Below, piece by piece: positions 57,003 through 64,000 of a stretch of 64,000 bases of DNA. Under the pieces are notes generated by a model. It was not told the origin of the DNA and did not search any database. It saw nothing but the letters and a program-made list of their open reading frames with translations. This DNA is from Aureispira sp. CCB-E. Its GTDB lineage: Bacteria > Bacteroidota > Bacteroidia > Chitinophagales > Saprospiraceae. How positions within the stretch are numbered: the first letter of the stretch is position 1; each line of letters begins with the position of its first letter. A program made the translations under genes and the position numbers. The DNA lies in assembly GCF_031326345.1 (NCBI RefSeq), contig NZ_CP133671.1, forward strand, positions 2,852,001-2,916,000, in the 5' to 3' direction.

Positions 57003-58463
57003 TTATTGCAGACCACTTAAATAGGAACCTAACAAGTCTTTGAACTGATAGCCTTCGGTAAATCGATCTTTGCTTAATTTTTTATGTTCGACCAAGCCCC
57101 ACAAAACAAACTCTTTTAAGAAATAGCTGTCTTCTTTTGAGATATTGGGTTGATATTTTTTAATTAGTTCAGTTAAAGGTGTAATCTTATCTAGTTGAGC
57201 ATGGTATTCTTTTTCTGGCAACTCATCTAACAACTCAAAACCACTTTCTTCAAAGAAAAATTCTAAAACATCATGATAAGGGCTTACTGTATCTGGACGC
57301 TCTAGTTTTGATATTTTAGGAAATAATGTGCTAAACAAGGTTACGATAGCCTCGCCAATTAGAGTTTCGGCAACAAAAGCAGCTCCTTCTTGCTCTCCTT
57401 CATAAACCAACTCCACTTTTCCTGTGATAGAAGGAATGACTCCCATAAAGTCGCTTAGGCGAATGGACGTTTTTTCATCTCCATTTTTTAATGCACGGCG
57501 TTCGGCTGTACTCAATAAATTTTCAAACGCTGTAATACTCATTCTAGCACTAATTCCACTTTTTACATCAATGTAGTCACTTACTCTAGCTTGAAAACTG
57601 ATTTGTTCAAGTAAATCCTTGGCTAAAGAAGGAACATGGATTGTTTCAGATTGACGATCATCTAATTGAGCCTCTTGTTCAGTGATGGTTCTAGCTACAG
57701 CAATATTTTCTGGATAGTGCGTTAGGATTTGAGAACCTATTCTATCTTTGAGTGGTGTTACAATGCTACCTCTATTAGTATAATCTTCAGGATTAGCTGT
57801 AAATATAAATTGAACGTCCAAAGGCATTCTTAATTTAAACCCTCGAATTTGAATGTCTCCTTCTTGTAAAATATTGAACAGTGCCACTTGAATCCGAGCT
57901 TGTAGATCTGGTAGTTCGTTAATAACAAAAATACAACGATTCGCACGAGGAATCATACCAAAATGAATCACTCTATCGTCAGCATACGTTAGTTTCATGG
58001 TAGCAGCTTTGATGGGATCAACATCGCCAATCAAATCGGCAACTGTTACATCGGGAGTAGCTAGCTTTTCAGCAAAGCGTTCTGCTCGGTGTACCCATGC
58101 AATCGGAGTATCGTCTCCCTTTTCTTCCAACAAATCAATGGCAAATCTAGAAATAGGATGGAAGGGGTCATCATTAATTTCAGAACCTGCAACAATTGGC
58201 ATCCATTCATCTAAAAGTTGCACCATCAAACGAGCCAAACGAGTTTTGGCTTGACCACGCAAACCTAGCAAATTAATATTATGACGAGATAAAATAGCTC
58301 GCTCTAGTTCTGGAATTACCGTATTTTCGTATCCCCAGACTCCTTTAAAAATGGTTTCTTTATTTTTAATTTTTGCAATCAAGTTATCTCTAAGCTCATC
58401 TTTGATAGATTTACTCTGATAGCCTGATTTTTTTAATTCACCGAATGTTTGAATTGATTTCAT
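57003..58463 (-). CDS. MoxR / Mg-chelatase I-like AAA+ ATPase
   Basis: A 486-residue AAA+ protein of the ChlI/MoxR type. Its P-loop reads GLRGQAKT (67-74), with Ala where Gly normally precedes the lysine, and the Walker B end is VINE (NE 182-183) instead of DE. The HIS-rich segment AWVHRAERFAEKLATPD and FIFTANPEDYTNRG (sensor 1) are clear. This variant spelling recurs in related proteins of the family as I know them, so ATPase activity may be retained. It works with the VWA-domain protein encoded 100 bp upstream on the same strand. The pair resembles MoxR/VWA chaperone systems. Client unknown. Confidence 0.82.
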   Translation of the reverse strand: MKSIQTFGELKKSGYQSKSIKDELRDNLIAKIKNKETIFKGVWGYENTVIPELERAILSRHNINLLGLRGQAKTRLARLMVQLLDEWMPIVAGSEINDDPFHPISRFAIDLLEEKGDDTPIAWVHRAERFAEKLATPDVTVADLIGDVDPIKAATMKLTYADDRVIHFGMIPRANRCIFVINELPDLQARIQVALFNILQEGDIQIRGFKLRMPLDVQFIFTANPEDYTNRGSIVTPLKDRIGSQILTHYPENIAVARTITEQEAQLDDRQSETIHVPSLAKDLLEQISFQARVSDYIDVKSGISARMSITAFENLLSTAERRALKNGDEKTSIRLSDFMGVIPSITGKVELVYEGEQEGAAFVAETLIGEAIVTLFSTLFPKISKLERPDTVSPYHDVLEFFFEESGFELLDELPEKEYHAQLDKITPLTELIKKYQPNISKEDSYFLKEFVLWGLVEHKKLSKDRFTEGYQFKDLLGSYLSGLQ

Positions 58464-58562
58464 TTTGTATAGTTATTAGATTTCAATAGCATTAAAAAAA
58501 TTAGTACGCTATTAAGTTTTATGTCTAGTGATTAATTGCCCATTAGGGGGGGGAATGCGCTT

Positions 58563-59678
58563 TTATCGAATTCTTTTTTTTCTATTTTGCTCATAATCTG
58601 TAAAAATCATTTCACCCAAACCTTTAAGACCCGTATAAAATGCTTTTCCTTGATTTGATTTGGTAAATTGCTCTACAAAATTCATTAAGTGCGGATCTTG
58701 CGCAATCATAAATGTTGTAATTGGAATGTGCAGTTTTCGAGCTTGAGCAGCCATATTGTAACATTTGTTGACAATGTATTTGTCTAAACCAAAGCTATTT
58801 TTATAATAAGAGCCATCTTTTTCTCGAATACAACTTGGCTTTCCATCGGTTATCATGAAAATTTGTTTATTGGTATTGCGTTTTCTACGCAGCATATCCA
58901 TTGCTAGTTGTAAGCCTGCCACTGTATTGGTGTGGTAAGGACCAACTTTTAGGTAAGGCAAGTCCTTGATACTAATCGACCAAGCATCATTGCCAAAAAC
59001 CAATATATCCAATGTATCTTTGGGATAGCGCGTCGTAATTAATTCAGCTAATGCCATTGCTACTTTTTTGGCAGGAGTAATTCGATCCTCTCCGTACAAA
59101 ATCATACTATGGCTGATGTCAATCATCAAAACAGTGCTCATTTGAGCTTTGAAACTTGTCTCTTCAACAACCAAGTCATCTTCTGTAAGCTTAAAGTCTC
59201 CTATACCATTGTTAATTTGAGCATTACGCAAGCTTTCCGTCATAGAGATACGCTCCAAAGAATCCCCATAGTTATAGTTTCTAAATTCACCATTGTGTTC
59301 ATCACCTTGCCCTGTGTGTTTGGTCTTATGATTACCCGAGCCACTGCGTTTGAGTTTTCCAAAAATTTGATTTAATGCTTGCTGTCGGATTGCTCGTTCG
59401 GTTTTTGCTGTAATGGACAATTGACCACGACCATCTTTGGGATTGTTCTCTTCTTTGATATAACCTTTCTTTTTTAAGTCTTCTTCAAAGTCTTCTAAGG
59501 TATATTCAGGAGTGGTTAGTTGGTATTCTTTGTCCAGTTGCCGCATCCAGTCTAGTGTTTCTTCCACATCTCCAGAAGTATATGTAATCAACTCTTTGAA
59601 AATTTCTAATAATCTATCAAAAGGTTCCTGATGAGGAGCTTCGTATTCTTTGAAAATAAATCCCTTTCTATTGGCCAT
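58563..59678 (-). CDS. VWA-domain protein, partner of the MoxR-like ATPase
   Basis: A 371-residue protein. The C-terminal half (from about 180) is a von Willebrand A domain with an intact MIDAS: DISHS (D187, S189, S191) and a later TDGKPS motif. The N-terminal half is helical and acidic. No signal peptide is present, so it is cytoplasmic. VWA proteins next to MoxR ATPases usually provide metal-dependent binding of a client to be remodelled. It is first in a two-gene unit with the ATPase. Confidence 0.88.
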   Translation of the reverse strand: MANRKGFIFKEYEAPHQEPFDRLLEIFKELITYTSGDVEETLDWMRQLDKEYQLTTPEYTLEDFEEDLKKKGYIKEENNPKDGRGQLSITAKTERAIRQQALNQIFGKLKRSGSGNHKTKHTGQGDEHNGEFRNYNYGDSLERISMTESLRNAQINNGIGDFKLTEDDLVVEETSFKAQMSTVLMIDISHSMILYGEDRITPAKKVAMALAELITTRYPKDTLDILVFGNDAWSISIKDLPYLKVGPYHTNTVAGLQLAMDMLRRKRNTNKQIFMITDGKPSCIREKDGSYYKNSFGLDKYIVNKCYNMAAQARKLHIPITTFMIAQDPHLMNFVEQFTKSNQGKAFYTGLKGLGEMIFTDYEQNRKKRIR

Positions 59679-59865
59679 GTTTTAATATTATTTCTTGGAA
59701 TTAATTTGCAAATCTGTAACAATTAAAAACGCAAATGGTTATAGAATTCACACGTAAATTGAAAATTTACTTCTATTTTATTGGATAAACACCACTGTAA
59801 ACGACTGTTTGGCTTGTGAGAGCATAAACTAGCTACTTTATTGGGGAATATGATTGAAGGGCATC

Positions 59866-60027
59866 TAAGTAATTGTTCATAAAAATTTATAGGCAAAATA
59901 GAATTCTTTTTGCACTGTTCTTCATCAAAAAATCTCGTTTTAGCCCGCTAAAACTTCAATTCTTTTCTTTGAACAGCACTAAAAACAATTACATTTTTAA
60001 CTATACTTTTTTCTGTCCACTTACTTA
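59866..60027. mobile_element. 162-bp MITE-like palindromic element, copy 1
   Basis: Almost identical to 63368-63529 (one base differs, 59874 T against 63376 C). Its 27-bp ends (starting taagtaa) match each other as inverted repeats at 21 of 27 positions, and the element begins and ends with TA. The two halves pair across the centre: ttttagc / gctaaaa and ctgttc / gaacag share one dyad axis at about 59945.5. Confidence 0.8.
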
Positions 60028-60112
60028 AGATAAATAATCCCTACCTAGTAAAAACATATGCTGAAGTAAATATCTAATTTTTAATCTTTTATTAACAAGT
60101 TAGTAGCTAGAA

Positions 60113-60143
60113 CAAAAAAAGAGCATCCTAAGATGCTCTTTTA
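60113..60143. terminator. Terminator near the DUF4412 gene
   Basis: A 9-bp stem aagagcatc / gatgctctt with a 4-nt loop, flanked by A and T runs on both sides so it can serve the minus-strand gene ending at 60204. Confidence 0.8.
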
Positions 60144-60203
60144 TATTTTTTAAGGGATATACATATTCCCAATAAGTCTTATATTGTTCGGAGGGACTAG
60201 CTT

Positions 60204-60917
60204 TTACATACCAAATCCACCACCACCTTTAGCCATTTCTTCCAATTCTTTGACAGTCATTTCTTCGTAACCTTCAGGAATTTTGGTAGAAAACTTAATG
60301 TCTTTGGCAGCTTTAGCATCGACATTATTGGCAATAATATTAACCTTCATGCCTTGTTGAGTAACCTGTATGCTTAATGGGTATCCTTTCATGCCAGGGT
60401 ATTGCATTTCCCATTGAGAAGTTGCAGTTGGTGTGATATCTTCTGTAACATACATTACAACAGGATCAGCACCTTCACCAGCAGTAGAAATTACTTTGTA
60501 ACATTTATACCCAGCAATTTTTTTAGTTTCTTTCTTGAAGTACTCAATTTTAGGAGGAGCAGTATTTTTAGATTGTTTTTGTTGGTACTCCTTCATTTCT
60601 TCCTCATCCATTTTAACCGCAATTTTTTTAGACATCATGTTCATTAACATGATACCTTCTTTTTTCTTGTTGTCAAAGCAGACATTAGTTGTAATCATTC
60701 CTCCCATCATATTGATGTCGGCTATACTAGAGGAACCTTTAAATCCTATTTTCATTGTAATGTCACCCATCATAGCCGCCATTGGATTATCACCATCAAA
60801 CTTCATATCGTAAGTAATGACCGCGTCTTGAACTTTTTTTCCCTTTTGAGCAGTACTAGGAGCAACGATCATAGACATGAAGAAAAAGGTAAAGGCAATA
60901 GAAAGAATATTTTTCAT
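60204..60917 (-). CDS. Secreted DUF4412-like protein
   Basis: A 237-residue protein with a signal peptide (about 1-23, ending STAQ). The mature part fits the DUF4412 outline: an N-terminal VITYDMKFDG strand, methionine-rich MMGGMITTNVCFD and MLMNMMSKK stretches, and a middle GYKCYKVISTAGEGADPVVMYVTEDI. The C-terminus is Gly-rich (GGGGFGM). Members are envelope proteins of unknown role with a LolA-like predicted fold. It is a single-gene unit with its own terminator. Confidence 0.72.
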   Translation of the reverse strand: MKNILSIAFTFFFMSMIVAPSTAQKGKKVQDAVITYDMKFDGDNPMAAMMGDITMKIGFKGSSSIADINMMGGMITTNVCFDNKKKEGIMLMNMMSKKIAVKMDEEEMKEYQQKQSKNTAPPKIEYFKKETKKIAGYKCYKVISTAGEGADPVVMYVTEDITPTATSQWEMQYPGMKGYPLSIQVTQQGMKVNIIANNVDAKAAKDIKFSTKIPEGYEEMTVKELEEMAKGGGGFGM

Positions 60918-61124
60918 TTAAATTATAAGTTTTAATATTAAAAGATATTTCGTAAATCTAAAAAAAAAATTATCGATTTGTTTAATGTTTTACTTCATTT
61001 TAGCTTCAAGCATTGCCACAAATTTTCGATAACTTATTTTTTATGGTCACTTATGAAACAATAATAATGTCAAATTTAGTTCCAAAAAAAAGATAATAGA
61101 CTACTAACATATCTAAAAAGTAGC

Positions 61125-61664
61125 CTAACGATAGGAGATGATATACCAACTTTCGTTGCCACCTTCTTTCTTTGAAGGTTTGCTTTCATCAACACTAACT
61201 CTTATACCAGACTTGAATTTACGAGCCATAGCAGTAAATAAGCCCCGATCAAAGTCGCAAGGGTAGGGGTTATAACATTGCATGACGATTTTTTTTTCTT
61301 TTGTATCGTGGCTGACCATTTTATAAAATCCAACATAGCCATTTCTGTGGTTCATATTATAAGCTACATCAATTAAGTTAAGACCACTTTCTATAGAATC
61401 TACCCCTGGTGGAAAGACAGCATTATCTGGAATTGATTTGCCAAGGTCAAAAATAGTATTAGGACCAAAATCCTTGGCCAATTGATCATAAAAAGCAATC
61501 ATTATTTTGATGTTATACCAAGCTTCTGAATCAGGGTTAGGTACCCCATGTTTAGCTAGTATTTTTAGCATATTATTTTGCGCATAGCTGGGTAGTCCAA
61601 ATATAGCAGGAAATAGTGCTTTGCCGAGAAATTCGGCATTAAGGTCGAAAGGTTCTTGTTGCAT
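61125..61664 (-). CDS. Conserved soluble protein of unknown function, weakly V4R-like
   Basis: A 179-residue cytoplasmic protein. Landmarks are FLGKALFPAIFGLPSYAQN, GPNTIFDLGKSIPDNAVFPPG, IDVAYNMNHRNGYVGFY and CYNPYPCDFDRGLFTAMARKF. The ordering recalls small ligand-binding sensor domains of the V4R/heme-NO type, but the metal-binding cysteines of V4R are not obvious. The CYNPYPC pair could bind metal or form a disulphide. No neighbour points to a pathway. The family is not one I can name with confidence. Confidence 0.55.
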   Translation of the reverse strand: MQQEPFDLNAEFLGKALFPAIFGLPSYAQNNMLKILAKHGVPNPDSEAWYNIKIMIAFYDQLAKDFGPNTIFDLGKSIPDNAVFPPGVDSIESGLNLIDVAYNMNHRNGYVGFYKMVSHDTKEKKIVMQCYNPYPCDFDRGLFTAMARKFKSGIRVSVDESKPSKKEGGNESWYIISYR

Positions 61665-61829
61665 AGAATAAAGTTTTATGTTATGAGATTGTCATTGTGG
61701 TTCGAAATGCTGACTAAAGCAATCTATAAGCATAAAAGGTAATAAAAATAGGTAATAAATACAAAGAGGAATCCTGTTTTTGTATTGAAAACAAGGAATA
61801 ATTATTTCATTTATAACGTAAATGGAAAT

Positions 61830-62636
61830 TTATATTTTGATCTCTTGCCAGCTACTATTGGGCAGTGTATAGGTAGCTTTATTAGGTAAATCTAAATCTG
61901 GATAATAAATTTTTGAAAGAAAGAGCCCTTGAGGAAGGGCAGGTCGAATGAGTTGTGGTCGTTTTTTGTGTTTTAAGCAGGCTTCAAATGCGTCTAAGCT
62001 AAATTTTCCAACCCCTATTTCTAGTAGCTTTTGCACAATAATTCGAATTTGACCTCGTAAGAAACGATTGGCTACAATTCGAAAGCGAAGCTTGGTGCGT
62101 TCTTCGTTTTGAAATAAGGTGGCACTTCGAACATCACATATAGTAGTATTATGCAAGTCGGGTTGTTTACAGAATGCAGCATAATCCTTGTATTTAGTAA
62201 GTAAATCTACAGCTTGTTTCATAGCAACTAAGTTGAGCTGATAATCTACATACAAAGAACTCGTTTGGTCAATGAAAGGATCTTTGTGTGTGTGTATGAA
62301 GTAATCGTAGGTTCGTTCTTTAGCACTAAAACGAGCGTGCAGGTTTGGAGTAGTGGGAATGATGTCAAAGATAGCAATAGTAGGGGGTAAGATTTTGTTT
62401 AGTACAAATTTTAGGTCGTCTCTAATAGGATGTTTTAAATCGGTATGAAAAAAAAATTGGCTGGCATGAACGCCTGCATCTGTCCGACCACAGCCTATAA
62501 TAGTAATAGAAGGAAGCCTAAGTGCTTTGGCGAGTTTGTTTTCTATCACTTCTTGAATAGAGTGTACATTGGGTTGGCGTTGCCAACCTCTATAGTGGAT
62601 GCCATTGTAGGCTATATGAAAAAAATAACGTGTCAA
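61830..62636 (-). CDS. truA: tRNA pseudouridine(38-40) synthase
   Basis: A 268-residue TruA, which converts uridines 38-40 of the tRNA anticodon arm to pseudouridine. The catalytic aspartate is D53 in GCGRTDAGVHASQF. The later motifs YDYFIHTHKDPF and RFLRGQIRIIV are in place. Length is normal. Cytoplasmic housekeeping gene, not evidently in an operon. Confidence 0.95.
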   Translation of the reverse strand: MTRYFFHIAYNGIHYRGWQRQPNVHSIQEVIENKLAKALRLPSITIIGCGRTDAGVHASQFFFHTDLKHPIRDDLKFVLNKILPPTIAIFDIIPTTPNLHARFSAKERTYDYFIHTHKDPFIDQTSSLYVDYQLNLVAMKQAVDLLTKYKDYAAFCKQPDLHNTTICDVRSATLFQNEERTKLRFRIVANRFLRGQIRIIVQKLLEIGVGKFSLDAFEACLKHKKRPQLIRPALPQGLFLSKIYYPDLDLPNKATYTLPNSSWQEIKI

Positions 62637-62822
62637 TGTAAGAATTTGAAGTTAGTAAATTTGCCTCAATTTAGACAAACCCATTGAATTGTCCCAACTA
62701 ATATCAGAATCCAATGAGATTTATTTTGTCAATTACTTAGTTGACTAAAAACAAACCCTACGCACTAGTTTTATTCGTTACTCTTGCGAAGAGTTTGTTC
62801 GTGAATGAGTCGTGAGACTATG

Positions 62823-63332
62823 TTATTTTTGCTCTTCTTCTATTACTTTTATTGGTATGCGAATTAGACGTTTTGATTCTTCCCAAGATTGAAACGCTTC
62901 TAACTCTTGTTTAAGGTTATTATACAACCAAGTCAATAATGCTAAATCATCTAAAAAACCAGCGATTAGAAAGTCTGGAATTAAATCAATAGGCGATAAG
63001 AAATAAAGAATAGCGGCTAAACTAAGCGCTACATTTTTTTTAGAAATACCTTGATAATCGCCTTTTACGTATGCCCGTATCATTCTTGTTAAAAGGACTA
63101 GGCGTTCTTTGGTCTCATCTGCAAATTCTCGGACAGAATCGTATCTTTCAAGATAAATGATGGATTGTTTGAGCAAGGTATAAATAGTCAATGGTTTTCT
63201 AAGTAGTCGATAAGCTCTTCGAAGGAAAACTCTAAAGAACCAACTCTTAGAAACTTTTCGACCATCGTCGTAAGTTGTATAATTTTGCTTTGCGTTTTTA
63301 CGTCCTTTTTTAGCAAATTTTTTCTTTTTCAT
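62823..63332 (-). CDS. DUF1232 (YkvA-like) membrane protein
   Basis: A 169-residue protein. A very basic N-terminus (MKKKKFAKKGRKNAKQN) is followed by the DUF1232 core near residues 105-145: ILYFLSPIDLIPDFLIAGFLDDLALLTW, recognisable by SPIDLIPD and the Asp-rich turn. This gives one or two membrane-associated helices. The function of the family is not established. The second MITE-like element lies upstream of this gene. Confidence 0.88.
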   Translation of the reverse strand: MKKKKFAKKGRKNAKQNYTTYDDGRKVSKSWFFRVFLRRAYRLLRKPLTIYTLLKQSIIYLERYDSVREFADETKERLVLLTRMIRAYVKGDYQGISKKNVALSLAAILYFLSPIDLIPDFLIAGFLDDLALLTWLYNNLKQELEAFQSWEESKRLIRIPIKVIEEEQK

Positions 63333-63642
63333 ATTGATAATAGTTTATAAACTATGTTTTTTTTAGATAAGTAATCGTTCATAAAAATTTATAGGCAAAA
63401 TAGAATTCTTTTTGCACTGTTCTTCATCAAAAAATCTCGTTTTAGCCCGCTAAAACTTCAATTCTTTTCTTTGAACAGCACTAAAAACAATTACATTTTT
63501 AACTATACTTTTTTCTGTCCACTTACTTAAAAAGCATAGAACAATAGAAGTATATACTTCGTGAGACCGCTTAGCTTAGTAGCGGCGTGTTATGATGCGG
63601 TTGCTGTACTTTTTTCTTATAGAAACTACAAATACAACAAAA
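63333..63642. other. 310-bp intergenic region carrying a MITE-like element
   Basis: Holds the second copy of the 162-bp palindromic element (63368-63529) and short repeat-like words near 63555-63590 (cttcgtgagaccgcttagc). No gene is visible. Confidence 0.6.
63368..63529. mobile_element. 162-bp MITE-like palindromic element, copy 2
   Basis: Differs from 59866-60027 at one base in 162. Different sequences flank each copy outside the TA ends, as expected for an element that moved as a unit. Confidence 0.8.
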
Positions 63643-64000
63643 TTATTCTACATCTCGTTCCTGCATCCAACCTAATAATTCTTTGAAGCTATTCTCTAAT
63701 TCTGTCAATTCTTCAGTTTCTATTTGACCTTTTTGTTGCGCACACATCCGAAAAACCTCGATTTCGTCCATGTCTTGCAAGCTTTGCAAATTTTGATAAT
63801 GCTCACTGTCAATGGAGCGGTTTTGAATCGCCCGTTGATTTAGAATAATAATTTCGGCAGGTTTATCTTGGATAATTTCTTCTAAGTCACTTAGCAAGTC
63901 AGGAGAATAATGCGCCGTTTCTACCTCTATTTTTAACCAAGTATCTAGCGGAACATTCGTATCCAAAGTAGATAATTTTTCTTTAATATAGGCTAAATTA
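63643..64000 (-). CDS. sbcD: C-terminal part of an SbcD-like exonuclease subunit (5' end outside window)
   Basis: The minus-strand frame is open to the window edge (reading NLAYIKEKLSTLDTNVPLD at its beginning), so only the last about 118 residues are seen. The pattern PLDTWLKIEVETAHYSPDLLSDLEEII followed by KPAEIIILNQRA, seen here in pieces, matches the C-terminal capping region of SbcD, the Mre11-like nuclease that pairs with the SbcC ATPase in repair of hairpin and double-strand ends. The catalytic phosphoesterase part is not in view. A start inside the window is only a TTG within the conserved region. Confidence 0.7.
   Translation of the reverse strand, partial: NLAYIKEKLSTLDTNVPLDTWLKIEVETAHYSPDLLSDLEEIIQDKPAEIIILNQRAIQNRSIDSEHYQNLQSLQDMDEIEVFRMCAQQKGQIETEELTELENSFKELLGWMQERDVE

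Larger units (their letters stand above)
59679..60203. other. 525-bp intergenic region carrying a MITE-like element
   Basis: Holds the first copy of the 162-bp palindromic element (59866-60027) and a terminator (60113-60142). No gene is visible. Confidence 0.7.

Noticed and set aside
57003-59678. MoxR/VWA pair as a phage-defence module
   Set aside because: There is no nuclease, protease or other effector beside it, and such pairs are common housekeeping chaperones.
1-64000. tRNA, rRNA or prophage genes
   Set aside because: On reading the gaps between genes I saw no tRNA-like cloverleaf ends, no rRNA blocks and no phage structural genes. A covariance search was not possible here.

Overview
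The window is a low-GC, densely coded chromosomal segment that looks like a marine gliding bacterium of the Bacteroidota, most likely the Saprospiria (Aureispira-like; the genus is inference). The supporting signs are type IX secretion sorting domains (three type B/CHU_C C-termini and one type A tail), DUF4252 proteins beside an ECF sigma factor, a MurF-alanine racemase fusion, bacillithiol synthesis (BshC), a futalosine-type menaquinone enzyme (MqnB), and promoters of the TTTG / TAnnTTTG type. I saw no rRNA, tRNA, CRISPR array or prophage.

Layout. 1-2.6 kb: the end of an ECF sigma factor, its probable anti-sigma partner and three secreted DUF4252 proteins. 2.7-6.2 kb: Lon protease and QueE on the minus strand. 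6.8-12.5 kb: three secreted paralogues that share a roughly 125-residue domain I cannot name, with a GT-C-like membrane protein inserted among them. 12.7-20 kb: two mono-haem cytochromes c, a response regulator, a gamma-carbonic-anhydrase-like protein, a lipoprotein, RseP, a carboxypeptidase-regulatory-domain protein and MqnB. 20.3-23.6 kb: TPR-AAA+ ATPase, TPR membrane protein, 37-residue membrane peptide and Ndk. 23.7-32 kb: a giant FG-GAP/ASPIC lipoprotein, hydrolase, DUF1415 protein and BshC. 32-38 kb: hydrolase, an insertion sequence that has split a gene, MnmA and a DUF2804 protein, with many intergenic repeats. 38-47.2 kb: three tandem type B-sorted surface proteins with 3, 4 and 2 copies of one module. 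47.4-56.5 kb: a cysteine-less thioredoxin-fold protein, envelope proteins of unknown role, MurF-Alr, a GNAT protein and a GH18 chitinase with three near-identical binding modules. 57-64 kb: a MoxR-like AAA+/VWA pair, a DUF4412 protein, TruA, a DUF1232 protein and the tail of SbcD.

How it fits together. Most of the window combines housekeeping (proteostasis, tRNA modification, queuosine, menaquinone, bacillithiol, cell wall) with a large secreted and surface repertoire for polymer use and adhesion. The strongest anomalies are in the DNA itself. A 1256-bp IS4-family element with perfect 20-bp ends has inserted just after the second codon of a gene, and its own transposase is out of frame at an A8 run. 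A 162-bp near-palindromic MITE-like element occurs twice, 3.5 kb apart, with one difference. A mosaic of other intergenic repeats recurs near 16.6, 32.1 and 37.7 kb. I found no convincing new defence or biosynthetic system; the best candidates for undescribed biology are the secreted domain family at 6.8-12.5 kb and these repeat elements.
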